Below, piece after piece: positions 12,366-22,340 of a stretch of 64,000 nucleotides of DNA; position 1 is the stretch's first letter; each line of letters starts with the position of its first letter. Under the pieces are notes generated by a model. That model ran no database searches. It saw only the letters and a list, made by a program, of their open reading frames with translations, and was not told the DNA's origin. The DNA is from Chlorops oryzae (lineage: Eukaryota > Arthropoda > Insecta > Diptera > Chloropidae), in the NCBI GenBank assembly GCA_020466095.1, contig CM035806.1, positions 124,051,407-124,115,406 of the forward strand, written 5' to 3'. The translations under genes and the position numbers were made by a program.

Positions 12366-13042
12366 CAGGGTACGGAAAAATTCCGTTCGCGAACCGAAAA
12401 ATTCAGTTCTTCTTTATTTTACGACTCGCAACGCGATCCATTCGTTTTTCTATTCGCGAGCACAATCCATACCTGCGATCTGAATTTTTTCAATTCGTTC
12501 GCCAACGAACGGAAACGAGTTTTTTAGAGAATGGAAAAAATCCGTTCGCGAACCGAAAAAATTCCGTTCGCGAACTGAAAAATGCTCGCTATGCGAACTG
12601 TTCGTTTTTAATTCGCAACCTGAGAACTGAATTTTTTAAAATTCGCTGGCTGCCGAACGGAAAGAGTTTTTTAGAGAACGGAAAATTTCAGTTCAGGTTT
12701 TAGCGCACGAGCACAATTCTTACCTGTGCGTTGTATTTTTTAAATTCATTTCTGTTCAGCGGCCAATGCACAGCAAACGCTTCAAGATTGAGAAGAAAAT
12801 TTCAACTCCTAAAAAATACAAAATTGCATACCTACTGCGGAGAACGAAAAAGAACCGATTAATTCCGATTAAAATCGCTCACGAATTTTTTTTTCAGTTC
12901 GTCTGCTTTCCGATTCCGCTCACGAACCAAAAATATTATTCGCGATCGAAAAATATTTCGTTCGCGAACGAAATAAAAATTCAGTTCGTGTGATAACGAT
13001 TCGTTCGCGAACGGATCAAAAAGAACGGATTTCCGAACCCTG
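12366..13042. mobile_element. Non-autonomous hAT element with internal TTCGCGAA repeats
   Basis: CAGGGTACGGAAA at the left and TTTCCGAACCCTG at the right are hAT-like CAGGG termini. The 8-bp flanks ATAGAAGT (12358-12365) and ATAGAAAT (13043-13050) match at 7 of 8. The interior is filled with degenerate copies of TTCCGTTCGCGAACCGAAAA. The small frame at 12766-12993 is a shadow. Confidence 0.75.
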
Positions 13043-13080
13043 ATAGAAATTATAGTTTTTTTTAACCGTTGAACTGTTAA

Positions 13081-13194
13081 CCCTTTAAAGCGTAACGGAC
13101 AAAATTTCGCTACATAGTTTTAACGATTTATAACAATACTGTTTGCAACATTAAACTAAAGTGGGGACAAACTTCTCCCCTGTGCGTTCAAGGG
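13081..13194. mobile_element. Possible TTAA-flanked short MITE
   Basis: TTAA|CCCTTTAAAGCG at 13077 and GCGTTCAAGGG|CTAA at 13184-13198 form imperfect inverted ends with a TTAA/CTAA flank, resembling the piggyBac-type arrangement at 4404. Short and degenerate. Confidence 0.4.
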
Positions 13195-13209
13195 CTAAGC
13201 ATGGAAGTG

Positions 13210-13440
13210 TATGGAATTATTATGCTGTACTAATACCACCAGTACTAGTTCTTTTCTAAACCCTTGCCCATACATATAAAATACTGTACAGGAAAGCACG
13301 AGTGCAGTGTGCACCACATTTATTTTAGTAGTTTTATAGGCAATTGGCTAAATTTTCACCAGTTAAATACTAATGCTGTTTACGGGGAAAAATCTACCAG
13401 AATCGTTGTTTACCACCCTACTACTAATGATGCAGTCTGA
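13210..13440. mobile_element. CTAGTACT-rich MITE, copy 1 (diverged)
   Basis: Shares CCACCAGTACTAGTTCTTTTCT, CCTTGCCCATA, GTGCAGTGTGCACCA, TTGCACCAGTTAAATACTA-like and CTACCAGAATCGTTG segments with 24682-25141 and, less closely, with 54224-54728. Ends are eroded. Confidence 0.6.
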
Positions 13441-13494
13441 AAAAATTTTTGTAAAAAACTTTCACTATGTGCTGTTATACACGAGGCGTTTTAT

Positions 13495-13630
13495 AACGCG
13501 CGTTTCTTCACTCGCGTGTCGAGTTAGTAGGACGGCGAGGTAGAGCTGCCCTTGCGTGTTTGCATACCAACGCTTACATCTCTACACCGCTATCCTACAA
13601 ACTCGACACGCGAGTGACGAAACGCGCGTT
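13495..13630. mobile_element. 136-bp GC-rich hairpin MITE
   Basis: AACGCGCGTTTCTTCACTCG at the left is mirrored by CGAGTGACGAAACGCGCGTT at the right; arms of about 38 bp include CGTGTCGAGTT. The overlapping 60-66 codon frames are shadows of this hairpin. Confidence 0.8.
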
Positions 13631-13654
13631 ACCCGGGATCTCGACACACAATTT

Positions 13655-13800
13655 TTCATGGCATGCCATCTGTCAAAGTGTAGATATTGCCAATGGAGAT
13701 CGCAAGATGGCAATTTATGTCTTGCAATATTGCTTGCCATAAATTTCTTGCCATGAAGTTGGCAATGAGCGCCATTTTGCTTTTTTGACAGATGAAAATC
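13655..13800. mobile_element. Probable MITE with ATCTGTCAAA ends
   Basis: CATCTGTCAAAG at 13669 mirrors TTTTTGACAGATG at 13783-13795. The interior has TTGCCAAT/ATTGGCAA-type short inverted words (GCCAATGG, TGGCAATTTA, TTGCCATAA, TTGGCAATGAG). Confidence 0.45.
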
Positions 13801-13921
13801 ATTATACAGAAAATTTCAAAGTGTGAAGAACTAAAAAAAATGGAGTGGCGTGCATCGGACATTATAAATTTAATTTTGGAATTCTCCACTATCTTCCCAC
13901 AAAATATCTTTTAATAGATGC

Positions 13922-14215
13922 GGGTCCTCATTCAGCAATGTGAAGTATGTAATGTACATAAGTAGTTTTACTCAACATCTGTCAAACTGTATGAGCGCAC
14001 CTAAAACTGAACTTTTTAAAATTTGTGAAATTGACTCAAAATCAGCTGATTTTGATGTGTCAAACGTACTTCTTACTTTACACACACAATTTACACAAAA
14101 AAATCGATGTGAAAACTTTGTAAATGAAGCTCCATACAAAATTCCACAGCTGTCAGAAGAATTACTAGCTTCACTCAGCCTACACGGTGTATAAGTTTAT
14201 GCTGAATGAGGACCC
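13922..14215. mobile_element. MITE with GGGTCCTCATTCAGCA ends, copy 1
   Basis: GGGTCCTCATTCAGCA at 13922 and TGCTGAATGAGGACCC ending 14215. The body is near-identical to 45332-45597. The 84-codon frame within it is not conserved in frame between copies, so it is not a gene. Confidence 0.85.
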
Positions 14216-14287
14216 TTCATGTGGAAACAGCGTATAAGCGGCTGCTTTCTCGATCATTTGTATTGTATCGATATATCGGTAGAAATA

Positions 14288-14900
14288 CCCAGCGGCATAT
14301 TAGTGGGACTCATGCAGCTTCGCAAATTGTGGGAAATGAGAAATTTGTCACACAACTGTCAAAATTTATATGAAAATTTACGATATGAAAATTTGCGAAG
14401 GCATTTGTGAAGCTGCATGAGTACCACTATTATCTCCTGCATGACAAAGTTATAAATGATATCATCGATGACATATAGGTGAGAGTATCATGCATGACAC
14501 CTTGGGGGACATGTCATCGTAGAGGGGTGCTGTTCATGTTCTTGAATCTCATTGGCTACTGAAATTATATAAGGTTTTAGCGTCAGTTGAGCTTTAGCAT
14601 GAAGTGGTGCAGTGGATGAGTGCTCGACTCAGGATTCGAAGATCGCGGGTTCGATCCCTGGCTCAGGCGAACAAAATTTGTAAAAAAAAAATAGATGTTT
14701 ACAAATTTGAGAAATATTCAAAGAGAAGAAAACGAAGAGAGAGTTTTCAGCTGGTTTTCTATTAACTGACATTTAAAAAACTCACTGTCCAACTCCTGTA
14801 CAATTGTCATACAAAATGTCCTATGAAATCGCATGCGTTCCGGCTCCAAGGTCACCCTGATGACTTCATGAATGATGCCGGGGCGACATTTCCCGCTGGG
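14288..14900 (+). mobile_element. CCCAGCGG element with tRNA-like core, copy 1
   Basis: CCCAGCGGCATATTAG at the left; TTTCCCGCTGGG at the right. The body matches copies at 14954-15500 (inverted) and 20609-21155. The core at 14601-14670 has a box A-like GTGGTGCAGTGGATGAG and a box B GGTTCGATCCC. A nested hairpin (CTCATGCAGCTTCGCAAA...GAAGCTGCATGAG, 14310-14420) lies just inside the left end. ORFs here are spurious. Confidence 0.75.
14601..14670 (+). ncRNA. tRNA-like pol III promoter core inside MITE
   Basis: A/B-box spacing is about tRNA length: GTGGTGCAGTGGATGAGTGC followed 30 bp later by GCGGGTTCGATCCCTGGC, which forms a short T-arm-like hairpin. No proper acceptor stem and no CCA, so it is not a functional tRNA gene. 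It is followed by an A/T run that could act as a terminator on the opposite strand. Confidence 0.5.
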
Positions 14901-14953
14901 TAACCAAATACATACACATGTATTTTTCCCCAAGTGCTTGATTCGTGTTGTAT

Positions 14954-15500
14954 CCCAGCGGCAAATGTCCCGCTGACATCATCGATGAAGTCACGGTGAC
15001 TTTGGATCCGGTTTGCATGACAACTCATATGGCACTTTGTATGACACTTGTACAGGAGTTGGACAGTGAATTCGCCGGTGACATTGTCATGCTAGGCAGT
15101 GCGATGGCGAAAAAAGCATTTGAGAGCAGCACATCATGCTCTTTTCCTCTCTAAATGTCAATTTATAGAAACCAGTTTGATAACTTCTCTTCTTCTCTTT
15201 GGATATTTCGAAATTTTTTTAAAAATCTATTTTTAAAAGTTTTTGTTCGCCTCAGCAAGGGATCGAACCCGCGATCTTCGGATTCTGAGTCGAGCACTCA
15301 TCATCTACGCCAATTCATGCTAACGTTCAACTGACGCTAAAACTTTATTTAAATTTCGGTAGCCAATGAGATTCAAGAACATGAACAGCACCCCTTCACG
15401 ATGACATGTCCTCCAAGATGTCATGCACGACAATGTCACCTATATGTCATCGATGACATCAGTGTTGACATTGTCATGCCGGAGATAATTTTCCGCTGGG
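14954..15500 (-). mobile_element. CCCAGCGG element with tRNA-like core, copy 2
   Basis: 547 bp between CCCAGCGGCAAATGTCCC and TTTTCCGCTGGG, the reverse complement of the 547-bp copy at 20609-21155 with very few differences, so the two moved recently. The tRNA-like core lies at 15248-15320 on the minus strand (box B GGTTCGATCCC read as GGGATCGAACC on plus). It sits 53 bp from copy 1. Confidence 0.8.
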
Positions 15501-16389
15501 ATGTATAATATACCACTGATGGGTTATGCTTCAAAGTTTACGCCCGTGTCCATCTCTAGTCCCGACTGATTCCAGCTGATTCGTAAATCGGAAGAATATG
15601 AAAAAAATACGTTAAAGTAACGAGTATTTCGCCTTTTCGGAAAATATCGATAACGTTCATACATTCGTATCGTAAGGTCTTTTCATATTGGGGGCGTGTG
15701 CTAACTATCAACTGAGGCTATTGCTGTTGCATTTCTTTTTGTTTGTTTGTTTTGTATCGTTTTTTTCTTATTTTTTGTGGTGTAAATAAAGTATTTCTCC
15801 TATTGTATATTTGCGTATACATATTTATATAGAAACTAAAAGAATAAAATATATTTATTTATGTATAAATATACACGATTGCTTGTATATGTATACCTAT
15901 AATTAGTTCTATTTCTTTTCATTCTTTTTTGTTTTTCTGACAGTCCTTGGAGCATTTTTTTAAAATAATTTATTTTTTTAAATCATTTTTTAACCATTTT
16001 CTTCTGTCGTTTAGTATTATTTTTAAGGTATCTATATGTAGGTTTTTAATGTATATATGTATGTATGTATGTATATTATATACTCGTAGATGTAGGCATG
16101 CATATATATATAAATATATATATATATATTTGTATATGTATGTGTAGTGCATTATGTACACAACATACTATTTGGATTGCTTACATTTAACATTAAAAAA
16201 GAAGAAGTCCATTTAATAAATAAGTACTATATAATTGTAAGTTTTCATATTAACTTTTGCTTAACTGCACACATATATACGTTAATCGCATTAATATTCC
16301 GACTTTAAGGAATTTAAAGAAATTTTTTTATTTATTTATTTAAATATAAGTTCATTCTTTCGCTTATATATATTATATATATATATAAT

Positions 16390-16444
<55 letters not shown>

Positions 16445-17355
16445 TTTTATTGTTGTATGTTTATATTACACAGGAGAATCTAGTGTGTGTATACATATGT
16501 AAGAAAAGGAAAATATTTTATAATTTCTTTTTTGTGTTTTCGAGTTTATAAAAAAAGCGAACGGTGTTTCCTTTTTTCTGTTCGGGTAAAAGATTATATA
16601 ATAAACAAACCTTATTTCGCTCGCTCTATCCCTCTCTTTCTCTCTCGACTTCTCCTTCTATCTATCTCTTTCAGCTTTAATTTTTATTAATGAGAGCTAT
16701 CAAAGATCGCAGTATACAAATTTTTCTTTTCTCATTTTTTGTTGTTTTGTTTTCTTTTTCTTTTGATGTTCTCTTCTTTGAATGCAATCAATTTAATTTG
16801 TTAGTTATCGTTTGTTATGGTTGAAATTTCAGTTCTGCTTTTTATTTGCAGTTAAATGTTTAGTGTTTTGTTTTTAATGATTATGTAAGTGCTTAAAACT
16901 ATTATCACTATTGCAGTATGCGTCTGTTTCATTTGTTCTATGTTGTTTTTGTTGTTGTGGATGATGATGATGTTACCATTTATGTTTGATTTATTTTTAT
17001 GGTTTTTATGGGATATTTTCTTTTTCGTTTTGAATGAGTTCTGCAGAGACCAAAATTTTGTTTAATTTTTTTTTCTTAGTTTTAATTTTAATTTTAATTT
17101 TTCGTTTTCGATTCGAAGAGGAAAAGAACACTTTTTGTTTTATTTTTGTTGTTCTTGTAGAAGAGCATTATTTCGGTTTTTAAATCATTAATTTTTATTT
17201 AAGAAGAAAGATTTACTTTTAAATTATTTATTTATTTATTTCTTTAATTGTTTTTTTTTTTCATTTTATGCTCTTTTAAGTAATTGCTTTCATATTGGAT
17301 GAAATTATAGATATACGATGGTCTAAATATATTTCCAATTAGTATTACGATTGCT
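15501..17355. other. AT-rich non-coding sequence with microsatellites
   Basis: TATG/TATA tracts at 16050-16140 and a long TA run at 16368-16442, a CTCT-rich patch at 16620-16672, GATGATGATG at 16961-16973 and TTTAATTTTAATTTT at 17080-17102. No convincing open frame. The TA runs may be unstable or misassembled. Confidence 0.55.
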
Positions 17356-17359
17356 TTTG

Positions 17360-17620
17360 GAATTTTGAGCGCCCCCACTGTGTCCTGAACAAGCGGAAAT
17401 CGCGACTGTGCGACTAAGCCTGAACGAGGCGTGCCAATTCACATTATAACAGGGAATATCGAGCTCTCCGTGATGAGAGAAGGAAAGGACTGCTGAAGAA
17501 AATCACGCAGGCAAAGCAACTGTTTGAGCTGAACCTTAGGACAAGTTAATATTCTCTAACTGACAACCGGAGCTATGCAAGTCCCCGCCGATATTTGCAA
17601 TCGAATGTACTCCATACTGA
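17360..17620 (+). pseudogene. Possible decayed coding fragment, unrecognised
   Basis: A GC-richer island whose plus-strand frame near 17470-17550 reads ERRKGLLKKITQAKQLFELN with stops on both sides. It looks more like protein than its surroundings, but I recognise no family. It could be a transposon remnant or a dead exon. Confidence 0.25.
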
Positions 17621-17729
17621 TCTTTTTTTTTGGCATTTAAAATAGCTTGCCTCAGTTCAGGAAGGAATGCGGCCCCATGAAAGGGATTTTTAAGTTTTTG
17701 GTTTTTTTTCAATCGGTAGGTACTAGGAA

Positions 17730-18027
17730 GTGGTTTCGGTGTAAAACAGAGAGGACCGACCCCAATTTTATCTAGATCTAGGATGAACCACTATCGGATT
17801 CACCCTCTTTAAGTCCCAAAATTATCATTGTTGGGTAAGTTCAGACAAAGGGACTCACTCGGCATCCAACCCCACACGCTCTGAAAACGGACCGGTTGTT
17901 TTTCAATGACAGCCCCATGTTAATAGAGGTTAGTTGAATGTATGGAAAGGCGACTGGTCCTGACTTCAGTCCTGACGGTAGGACCGACCCGCGGTCGACC
18001 TTGGACCGATCCCATTTATTACAGGGT
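17730..18027. mobile_element. CCCTGCAGTAAT-superfamily element, copy with GGTTGTTTTTCAATG signature
   Basis: The body matches 47005-47361 (GTTGGGTAAGTTCAGACAAAG, CCAACCCCACACGCT, GGTTGTTTTTCAATGACAGCCCCAT, TTGAATGTATGGAAAGGCGAC, CGGTCGACCTTGGACCG). It ends CCATTTATTACAGGGTG. The left end is truncated. Confidence 0.65.
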
Positions 18028-18249
18028 GCGTATCCAGATCACATGTACGAAATATGGTAGAAAAGGGCATTACTCATAGGGCGCCTTGTTTTATTTTTAT
18101 TGTAATTTTGGCAATTTCCGGGAAGTCGCACTGTTCGCTTTAAATTATTATCTACAAGAGGTCCGCAGCTTCCCCTAGGGCCACAATATGTCTCCTAATA
18201 TTAAGGATGCAGATGATTATTATTTATCAATCACAAATGCTGCATTATA

Positions 18250-18411
18250 CAAGCCCGGACTAGCTCACTGGAGAACCGGGTGAGTCCCCGGTGGGCCCTC
18301 ATGGTAGGGGGCCCCCATTTTGAAGATACGTTAGAAATTATATGTATACATCCCCATCAAGGGGCCCCTTCTACACATCTGCCCTAGGGTCCCAATTCGG
18401 GCCTGGCACAA
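18250..18411. mobile_element. GGGCCCC-rich MITE
   Basis: CAAGCCCGGACTAGC at the left and CCCAATTCGGGCCTGGC at the right form imperfect inverted ends; internal GGGGGCCCCC and GGGGCCCC blocks face each other. It is related in style to 54936-55321. Confidence 0.5.
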
Positions 18412-18868
18412 TATAAGATCCAACAACGAAAACAATTCCTTCAATGAATTCAGTAAATTTTCAAATGCCCAAATTTGGAATTCTTTTTTTCAAATATTCA
18501 TTAATCTGGTTTGTTTTTTTTATGCACGTTTTTCCCATGTTCAATTTTATTATTTTCTGCATTGATTTTTCTCATTAACGCTTTTTGACTTTTCTTTTTC
18601 TTGTTTTTTCCCCCCTTTTTTTCAATTAAGTTTCCTTACACAAATCTGAGACGTCTCACATGCATGACCGATTTTGGTTAATTTTTTTAAGATTAAATTT
18701 ATTATGGCTCAGACTGCATTTCCGCACTTTGAGTAATTAAATTATGATAAGTTTTATTTGCTTTTTTTATTGTTGTAAATTTAAATGTAAGTTATTTGTA
18801 CTCTGGGTTCATAATTGGGCTATTGTGGTTTTAATGCGTTTTTGTTTTAGCTAAGCTTTATACATACA

Positions 18869-18870
18869 CT

Positions 18871-18952
<82 letters not shown>
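18869..18952. repeat. TG microsatellite
   Basis: About 80 bp of TG dinucleotides with a single TTG interruption near 18901. It could form Z-DNA; likely polymorphic. Confidence 0.9.
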
Positions 18953-18953
<1 letters not shown>

Positions 18954-19621
18954 AATATTCAATTGTGTGTGTTTAAGTGTGCGTATATATACATATATAT
19001 ATGAGGTGCGTATGTCAGATTGATTCTAGCTATTTTAAAGTGTCGGTGTGTATGAGTGATGTGAAGGAAATATAACCTGCATGAGAAAGTCATCAGTGAC
19101 AAATAGCTGACAGTTTCAAGCATGACCAACTTGAATAAAAGCCTCACGTCGAACCATGAATAGCTTGTCCGCTTCGCTTGACGGTTCTCGAAAGGACAAT
19201 CGCGCACCCTATCTAGTGTCTAGTGATAAAGTCACCGTGTACGTCATCACTCACTGTCAGTTCGTATAGAAATGTCGCGCAAAGTGTCATTGAGGATGTG
19301 AGTCAATGTGACTTTTCTTGCTGGCGTCTTTCCTTTCAGTGCCTTGTGAGCGTGTGAACTGGATTAACATCCCTGCAGTAATTCTGAGGTTAATTTCCAC
19401 AAAGTCACTAGACCACGGTATGGACCTAACGTGACTAGTTAAAATGACGCTAGTTTTTTGTATGAAATGTGACTGCAGCGGGACTAGATTCTTTTTAACC
19501 AGACAATGTCTAGTTAAAAGGAGATCTATGGAGCGTGAGTTTGAAAAGATTTTTATGCTTTGTGCTTACGAAGTATGAAAAAGTATTGTTTTGCTTTAAG
19601 TTCGCGTTATGATCACGAAAC

Positions 19622-19720
19622 CAACACGGCGTCTTTAGCTCAGTGGTTGAAGCTATCGCTCGACGCCCGCGTTGGCCAGCGTTCGATTCCTGGTGTGAGT
19701 GATATTTTTTTTTTTTTGTT
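19622..19720 (+). ncRNA. tRNA-like gene or pseudogene with T-run terminator
   Basis: TAGCTCAGTGGTTGAAGC is an excellent box A/D-arm and GCGTTCGATTCCTGG is an acceptable box B. T stretches at 19709-19720 would stop pol III. The anticodon arm and acceptor stem do not pair as in a true tRNA, so I call it tRNA-like. It is the best pol III promoter in the window. Confidence 0.45.
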
Positions 19721-19949
19721 TTTTTCAATTACGGTTTTTTATTTTTATGTCTTAATGTATTTTTTAATAATTTTTATTTTGTTCATCCATATTTTAATTT
19801 TGTTTTCTTTTTTTAAATATTTAAAAAATATAAAATAAATAGGTAACTTATTTTTCAAGTAAAAAATTTTTTGAGTGCAAACTGCTTGTTTCATGAAAAT
19901 CTGAGCAACCATTAACTCAAGTTAGCATTTTGAACACGAAATTAAATTT

Positions 19950-20022
19950 GCCTCTTTGGCCCAGTGCGTTAAAGCGTTCACCTAGCGAGCCAGAGATCAT
20001 CGGTTCGAGGCTCGGCCGAAGC
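19950..20022 (+). ncRNA. Second tRNA-like sequence in the same element
   Basis: CTCTTTGGCCCAGTGCGTTAAAGCG then ATCGGTTCGAGGCTCGG; the interval resembles a tRNA backbone with a Leu/Ser-like D-arm. The A-rich sequence following would not terminate pol III on this strand. Degenerate. Confidence 0.35.
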
Positions 20023-20344
20023 AAAAGAATTAAAAAAAGACAAGGAGCTAAAAGAAGAAAAACTAATATGAACAAATAAATATAAAAAAAATAAAAATAT
20101 AAAAATCTAATTTAAAAAATTGCAAAATATAAATAAAATAGTTTTTTTTTCATTTTTGACCCAAAATCGACCCAACTGCGTATACTCCTGGTCTAGTCCA
20201 CATGGGCAAAAGTGTGACTAGTTATTTTCCAATGACAGCACAATGTTAAATGTGTCAGTTCGTTCCATGCAAAAGTAAATTAAGTGGGACCAGTTATAGT
20301 GCCTTTTGGTCTACTCCGGGGAGTAGTCCCACTTACTGCAGGGA

Positions 20345-20440
20345 TGCGTGTGTATTTATGTGTATGCATGTATATCCGTGTGTGTGCACGCGTGTGTTTG
20401 TGTGTGTGTGTGTGTGTGTTTGGGTGTGGGTGTGTGTATG
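20345..20440. repeat. TG-rich microsatellite
   Basis: Imperfect TGTG/TGCATG repeats on the plus strand adjoining the right end of the preceding element. The overlapping Cys/Val-rich frames (20250-20481) are artefacts of this repeat. Confidence 0.8.
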
Positions 20441-20608
20441 TTTTGGGTTTTCAATTAACTATTGTTGACTGTTTCCGGTAGCTATTCTATTGTTGCTATA
20501 TCTTAAAATTTTTGGTGTTGTTGTTCTACAAAACTATGTGCACGAATCCCATACGAATTATAATTTGATAGCTGTCATTCGATATGTGTGACAGTCTAGC
20601 CGACAGAC

Positions 20609-21155
20609 CCCAGCGGAAAATTATCTCCGGCATGACAATGTCAACACTGATGTCATCGATGACATATAGGTGACATTGTCATGCATGACATCTTGGAGGA
20701 CATGTCATCGTGAAGGGGTGCTGTTCATGTTCTTGAATCTCATTGGCTACTGAAATTTAAATAAAGTTTTAGCGTCAGTTGAACGTTAGCATGAAGTGGC
20801 GTAGATGATGAGTGCTCGACTCAGAATCCGAAGATCGCGGGTTCGATCCCTGGCTGAGGCGAACAAAAACTTTTAAAAATAGATTTTTTTAAAAATTTCG
20901 AAATATCCAAAGAGAAGAAGAGAAGTTATCAAACTGGTTTCAATAAATTGACATTAAGAGAGGAAAAGAGCATGATGTGCTACTCTCAAATGCTTTTTTC
21001 GCCATCGCACTCCCTAGCATGACAATGTCACCGGCGAATTCACTGTCCAACTCCTGTACAAATGTCATACAAAGTGTCATATGAGTTGTCATGCATACCG
21101 GATCCAAAGTCACCGTGACTTCATCGATGATGTCAGCGGGACATTTGCCGCTGGG
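20609..21155 (+). mobile_element. CCCAGCGG element with tRNA-like core, copy 3
   Basis: 547 bp, CCCAGCGGAAAATTATCTCC to GACATTTGCCGCTGGG. The core at 20792-20862 has GTGGCGTAGATGATGAG and GCGGGTTCGATCCCTGGC. Subterminal ATGTCATCGATGACAT palindromes flank the core. No protein-coding capacity, so any mobility must be supplied in trans. Confidence 0.8.
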
Positions 21156-22050
21156 ACAGCATATAGTTTCTATGTATGTATGTTGAAAGTAAAAATTTAG
21201 AATATTATTTTTATAAATTTTTTTTTTTTTTTTGTGTTAATTCTGTGCCATAATAAATTTTTTTAATTTAAATTTTCTTTCTTTTTCGTATTTTTATTGA
21301 ACTTTCTTCTTAAATTTTCATTGAAAGCTTTTTTGCTTTTTTGGTTTTTTTTACCTTTTCGTTTTTGCTTATTCTCTCATTTATTTTATTTGCGATTTGT
21401 CAAGTCCGGGATTTATTTTCGTCAAATTATTGGATTTTAAGCAAAGCTGTGAAATAGCTCGCTCGACCTATCACTTCTTCATAGCATCGTTTGTTATAAC
21501 TATTGATTTCCAATTGTTACTCGCCGAGGTCTTATCGTATGTCATAGGTTTAGTGGTTTGTGTCCAGTTTGCAATTTCTCTTTTAGGTTGGGATTTTTTT
21601 CTTTACATTTCTGTGTTTTGGGGATTTTTCGAAAATTTGTGATTTTTGGAGCCAAAATTTTTGTGAAATAGAGGTTTCATATTTCGAATGCTACGTATCT
21701 ATGCGCGCGTGTGTACCGGAAGAGAATACATGCATATACATACATGAACATGAACATGTATATATACATGTATAAAGGGTACACGTAAATACATAAACAC
21801 TGATACGTTATTCAATAATGATTTAAAAGAGTATATACACGAGCCAGTTCATATACACATTTATAATAACTTTTAAGCTTAAAATATTTTGAAGCCTATA
21901 GCAAAATCGTATGTTTTCGCAAGCAACGTATAATCATTTAATGTTAGTTATTTCTTTTTTTTTTATTTAAATATTATAAATTTGTTTTGTTTTTGTTTTA
22001 CTAAAAAAATTAATCGAAAATTGAAATTAGAAATATATATAAGAAAATTT
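21156..22050. other. AT-rich non-coding sequence
   Basis: The 81-codon plus frame at 21397-21642 is hydrophobic and slightly more complex than most, but it lacks an identifiable family or flanking exon signals. ACATACATGAACATGAACATG-type microsatellite at 21729-21770. I see no supported gene. Confidence 0.45.
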
Positions 22051-22059
22051 TATAAATCT

Positions 22060-22340
22060 CCAGACGGGATACACACTGTAAGACATTTCGATAATAAAAC
22101 ATATTTTTATTTTAGCAAGGACACTCTTTCCAGTGCGTTTTCGCCCCCAAAAAAAGGTTTCAGTATCGAAATGTCTGATCCCAGCGGCCAACAGTGCCTA
22201 CTGTCTACAAAGTATACGAGACTGTAAGCGACCTGCCTACCGATAGCTTACAAAGTATACGATATTGTAGGCGAACTGCCTGGGCGTATGCATTACCGTC
22301 TACGGCCTGCGAAATGTGTGTTGCGGTTCATCGCTTCTGT
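22060..22340. repeat. Repeat region with a 55-bp tandem duplication
   Basis: AGACATTTCGATA...TATCGAAATGTCT (22080-22185) is an inverted pair. It is followed by two imperfect tandem units of ACAAAGTATACGA-ATTGTAGGCGA-CTGCC at 22206-22280. The CCCAGCGG at 22182 resembles the end of the CCCAGCGG elements. Confidence 0.45.

Larger units (their letters stand above)
19371..20343 (+). mobile_element. 973-bp CCCTGCAGTA element carrying two tRNA-like sequences
   Basis: CCCTGCAGTA at 19371 and TACTGCAGGG ending 20343 are inverted ends; subterminal GACTAGTT/CTAGT words recur. Two tRNA-like segments lie inside on the plus strand: 19625-19695 (box A TAGCTCAGTGG, box B GTTCGATTCC) followed by a long T run that could terminate pol III, and 19950-20020 (box A-like TGGCCCAGTGCG, box B GGTTCGAGGC). 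The 92-codon frame at 19560-19838 is a shadow. Intervening sequence is AT-rich. Confidence 0.6.

Noticed and set aside
13922..14215. 84-codon frame inside a MITE
   Set aside because: The second copy at 45332 has frame-breaking deletions; no selection on the frame.
19622..19700. Functional tRNA gene
   Set aside because: A and B boxes are good, but acceptor and anticodon stems do not pair; kept only as tRNA-like.
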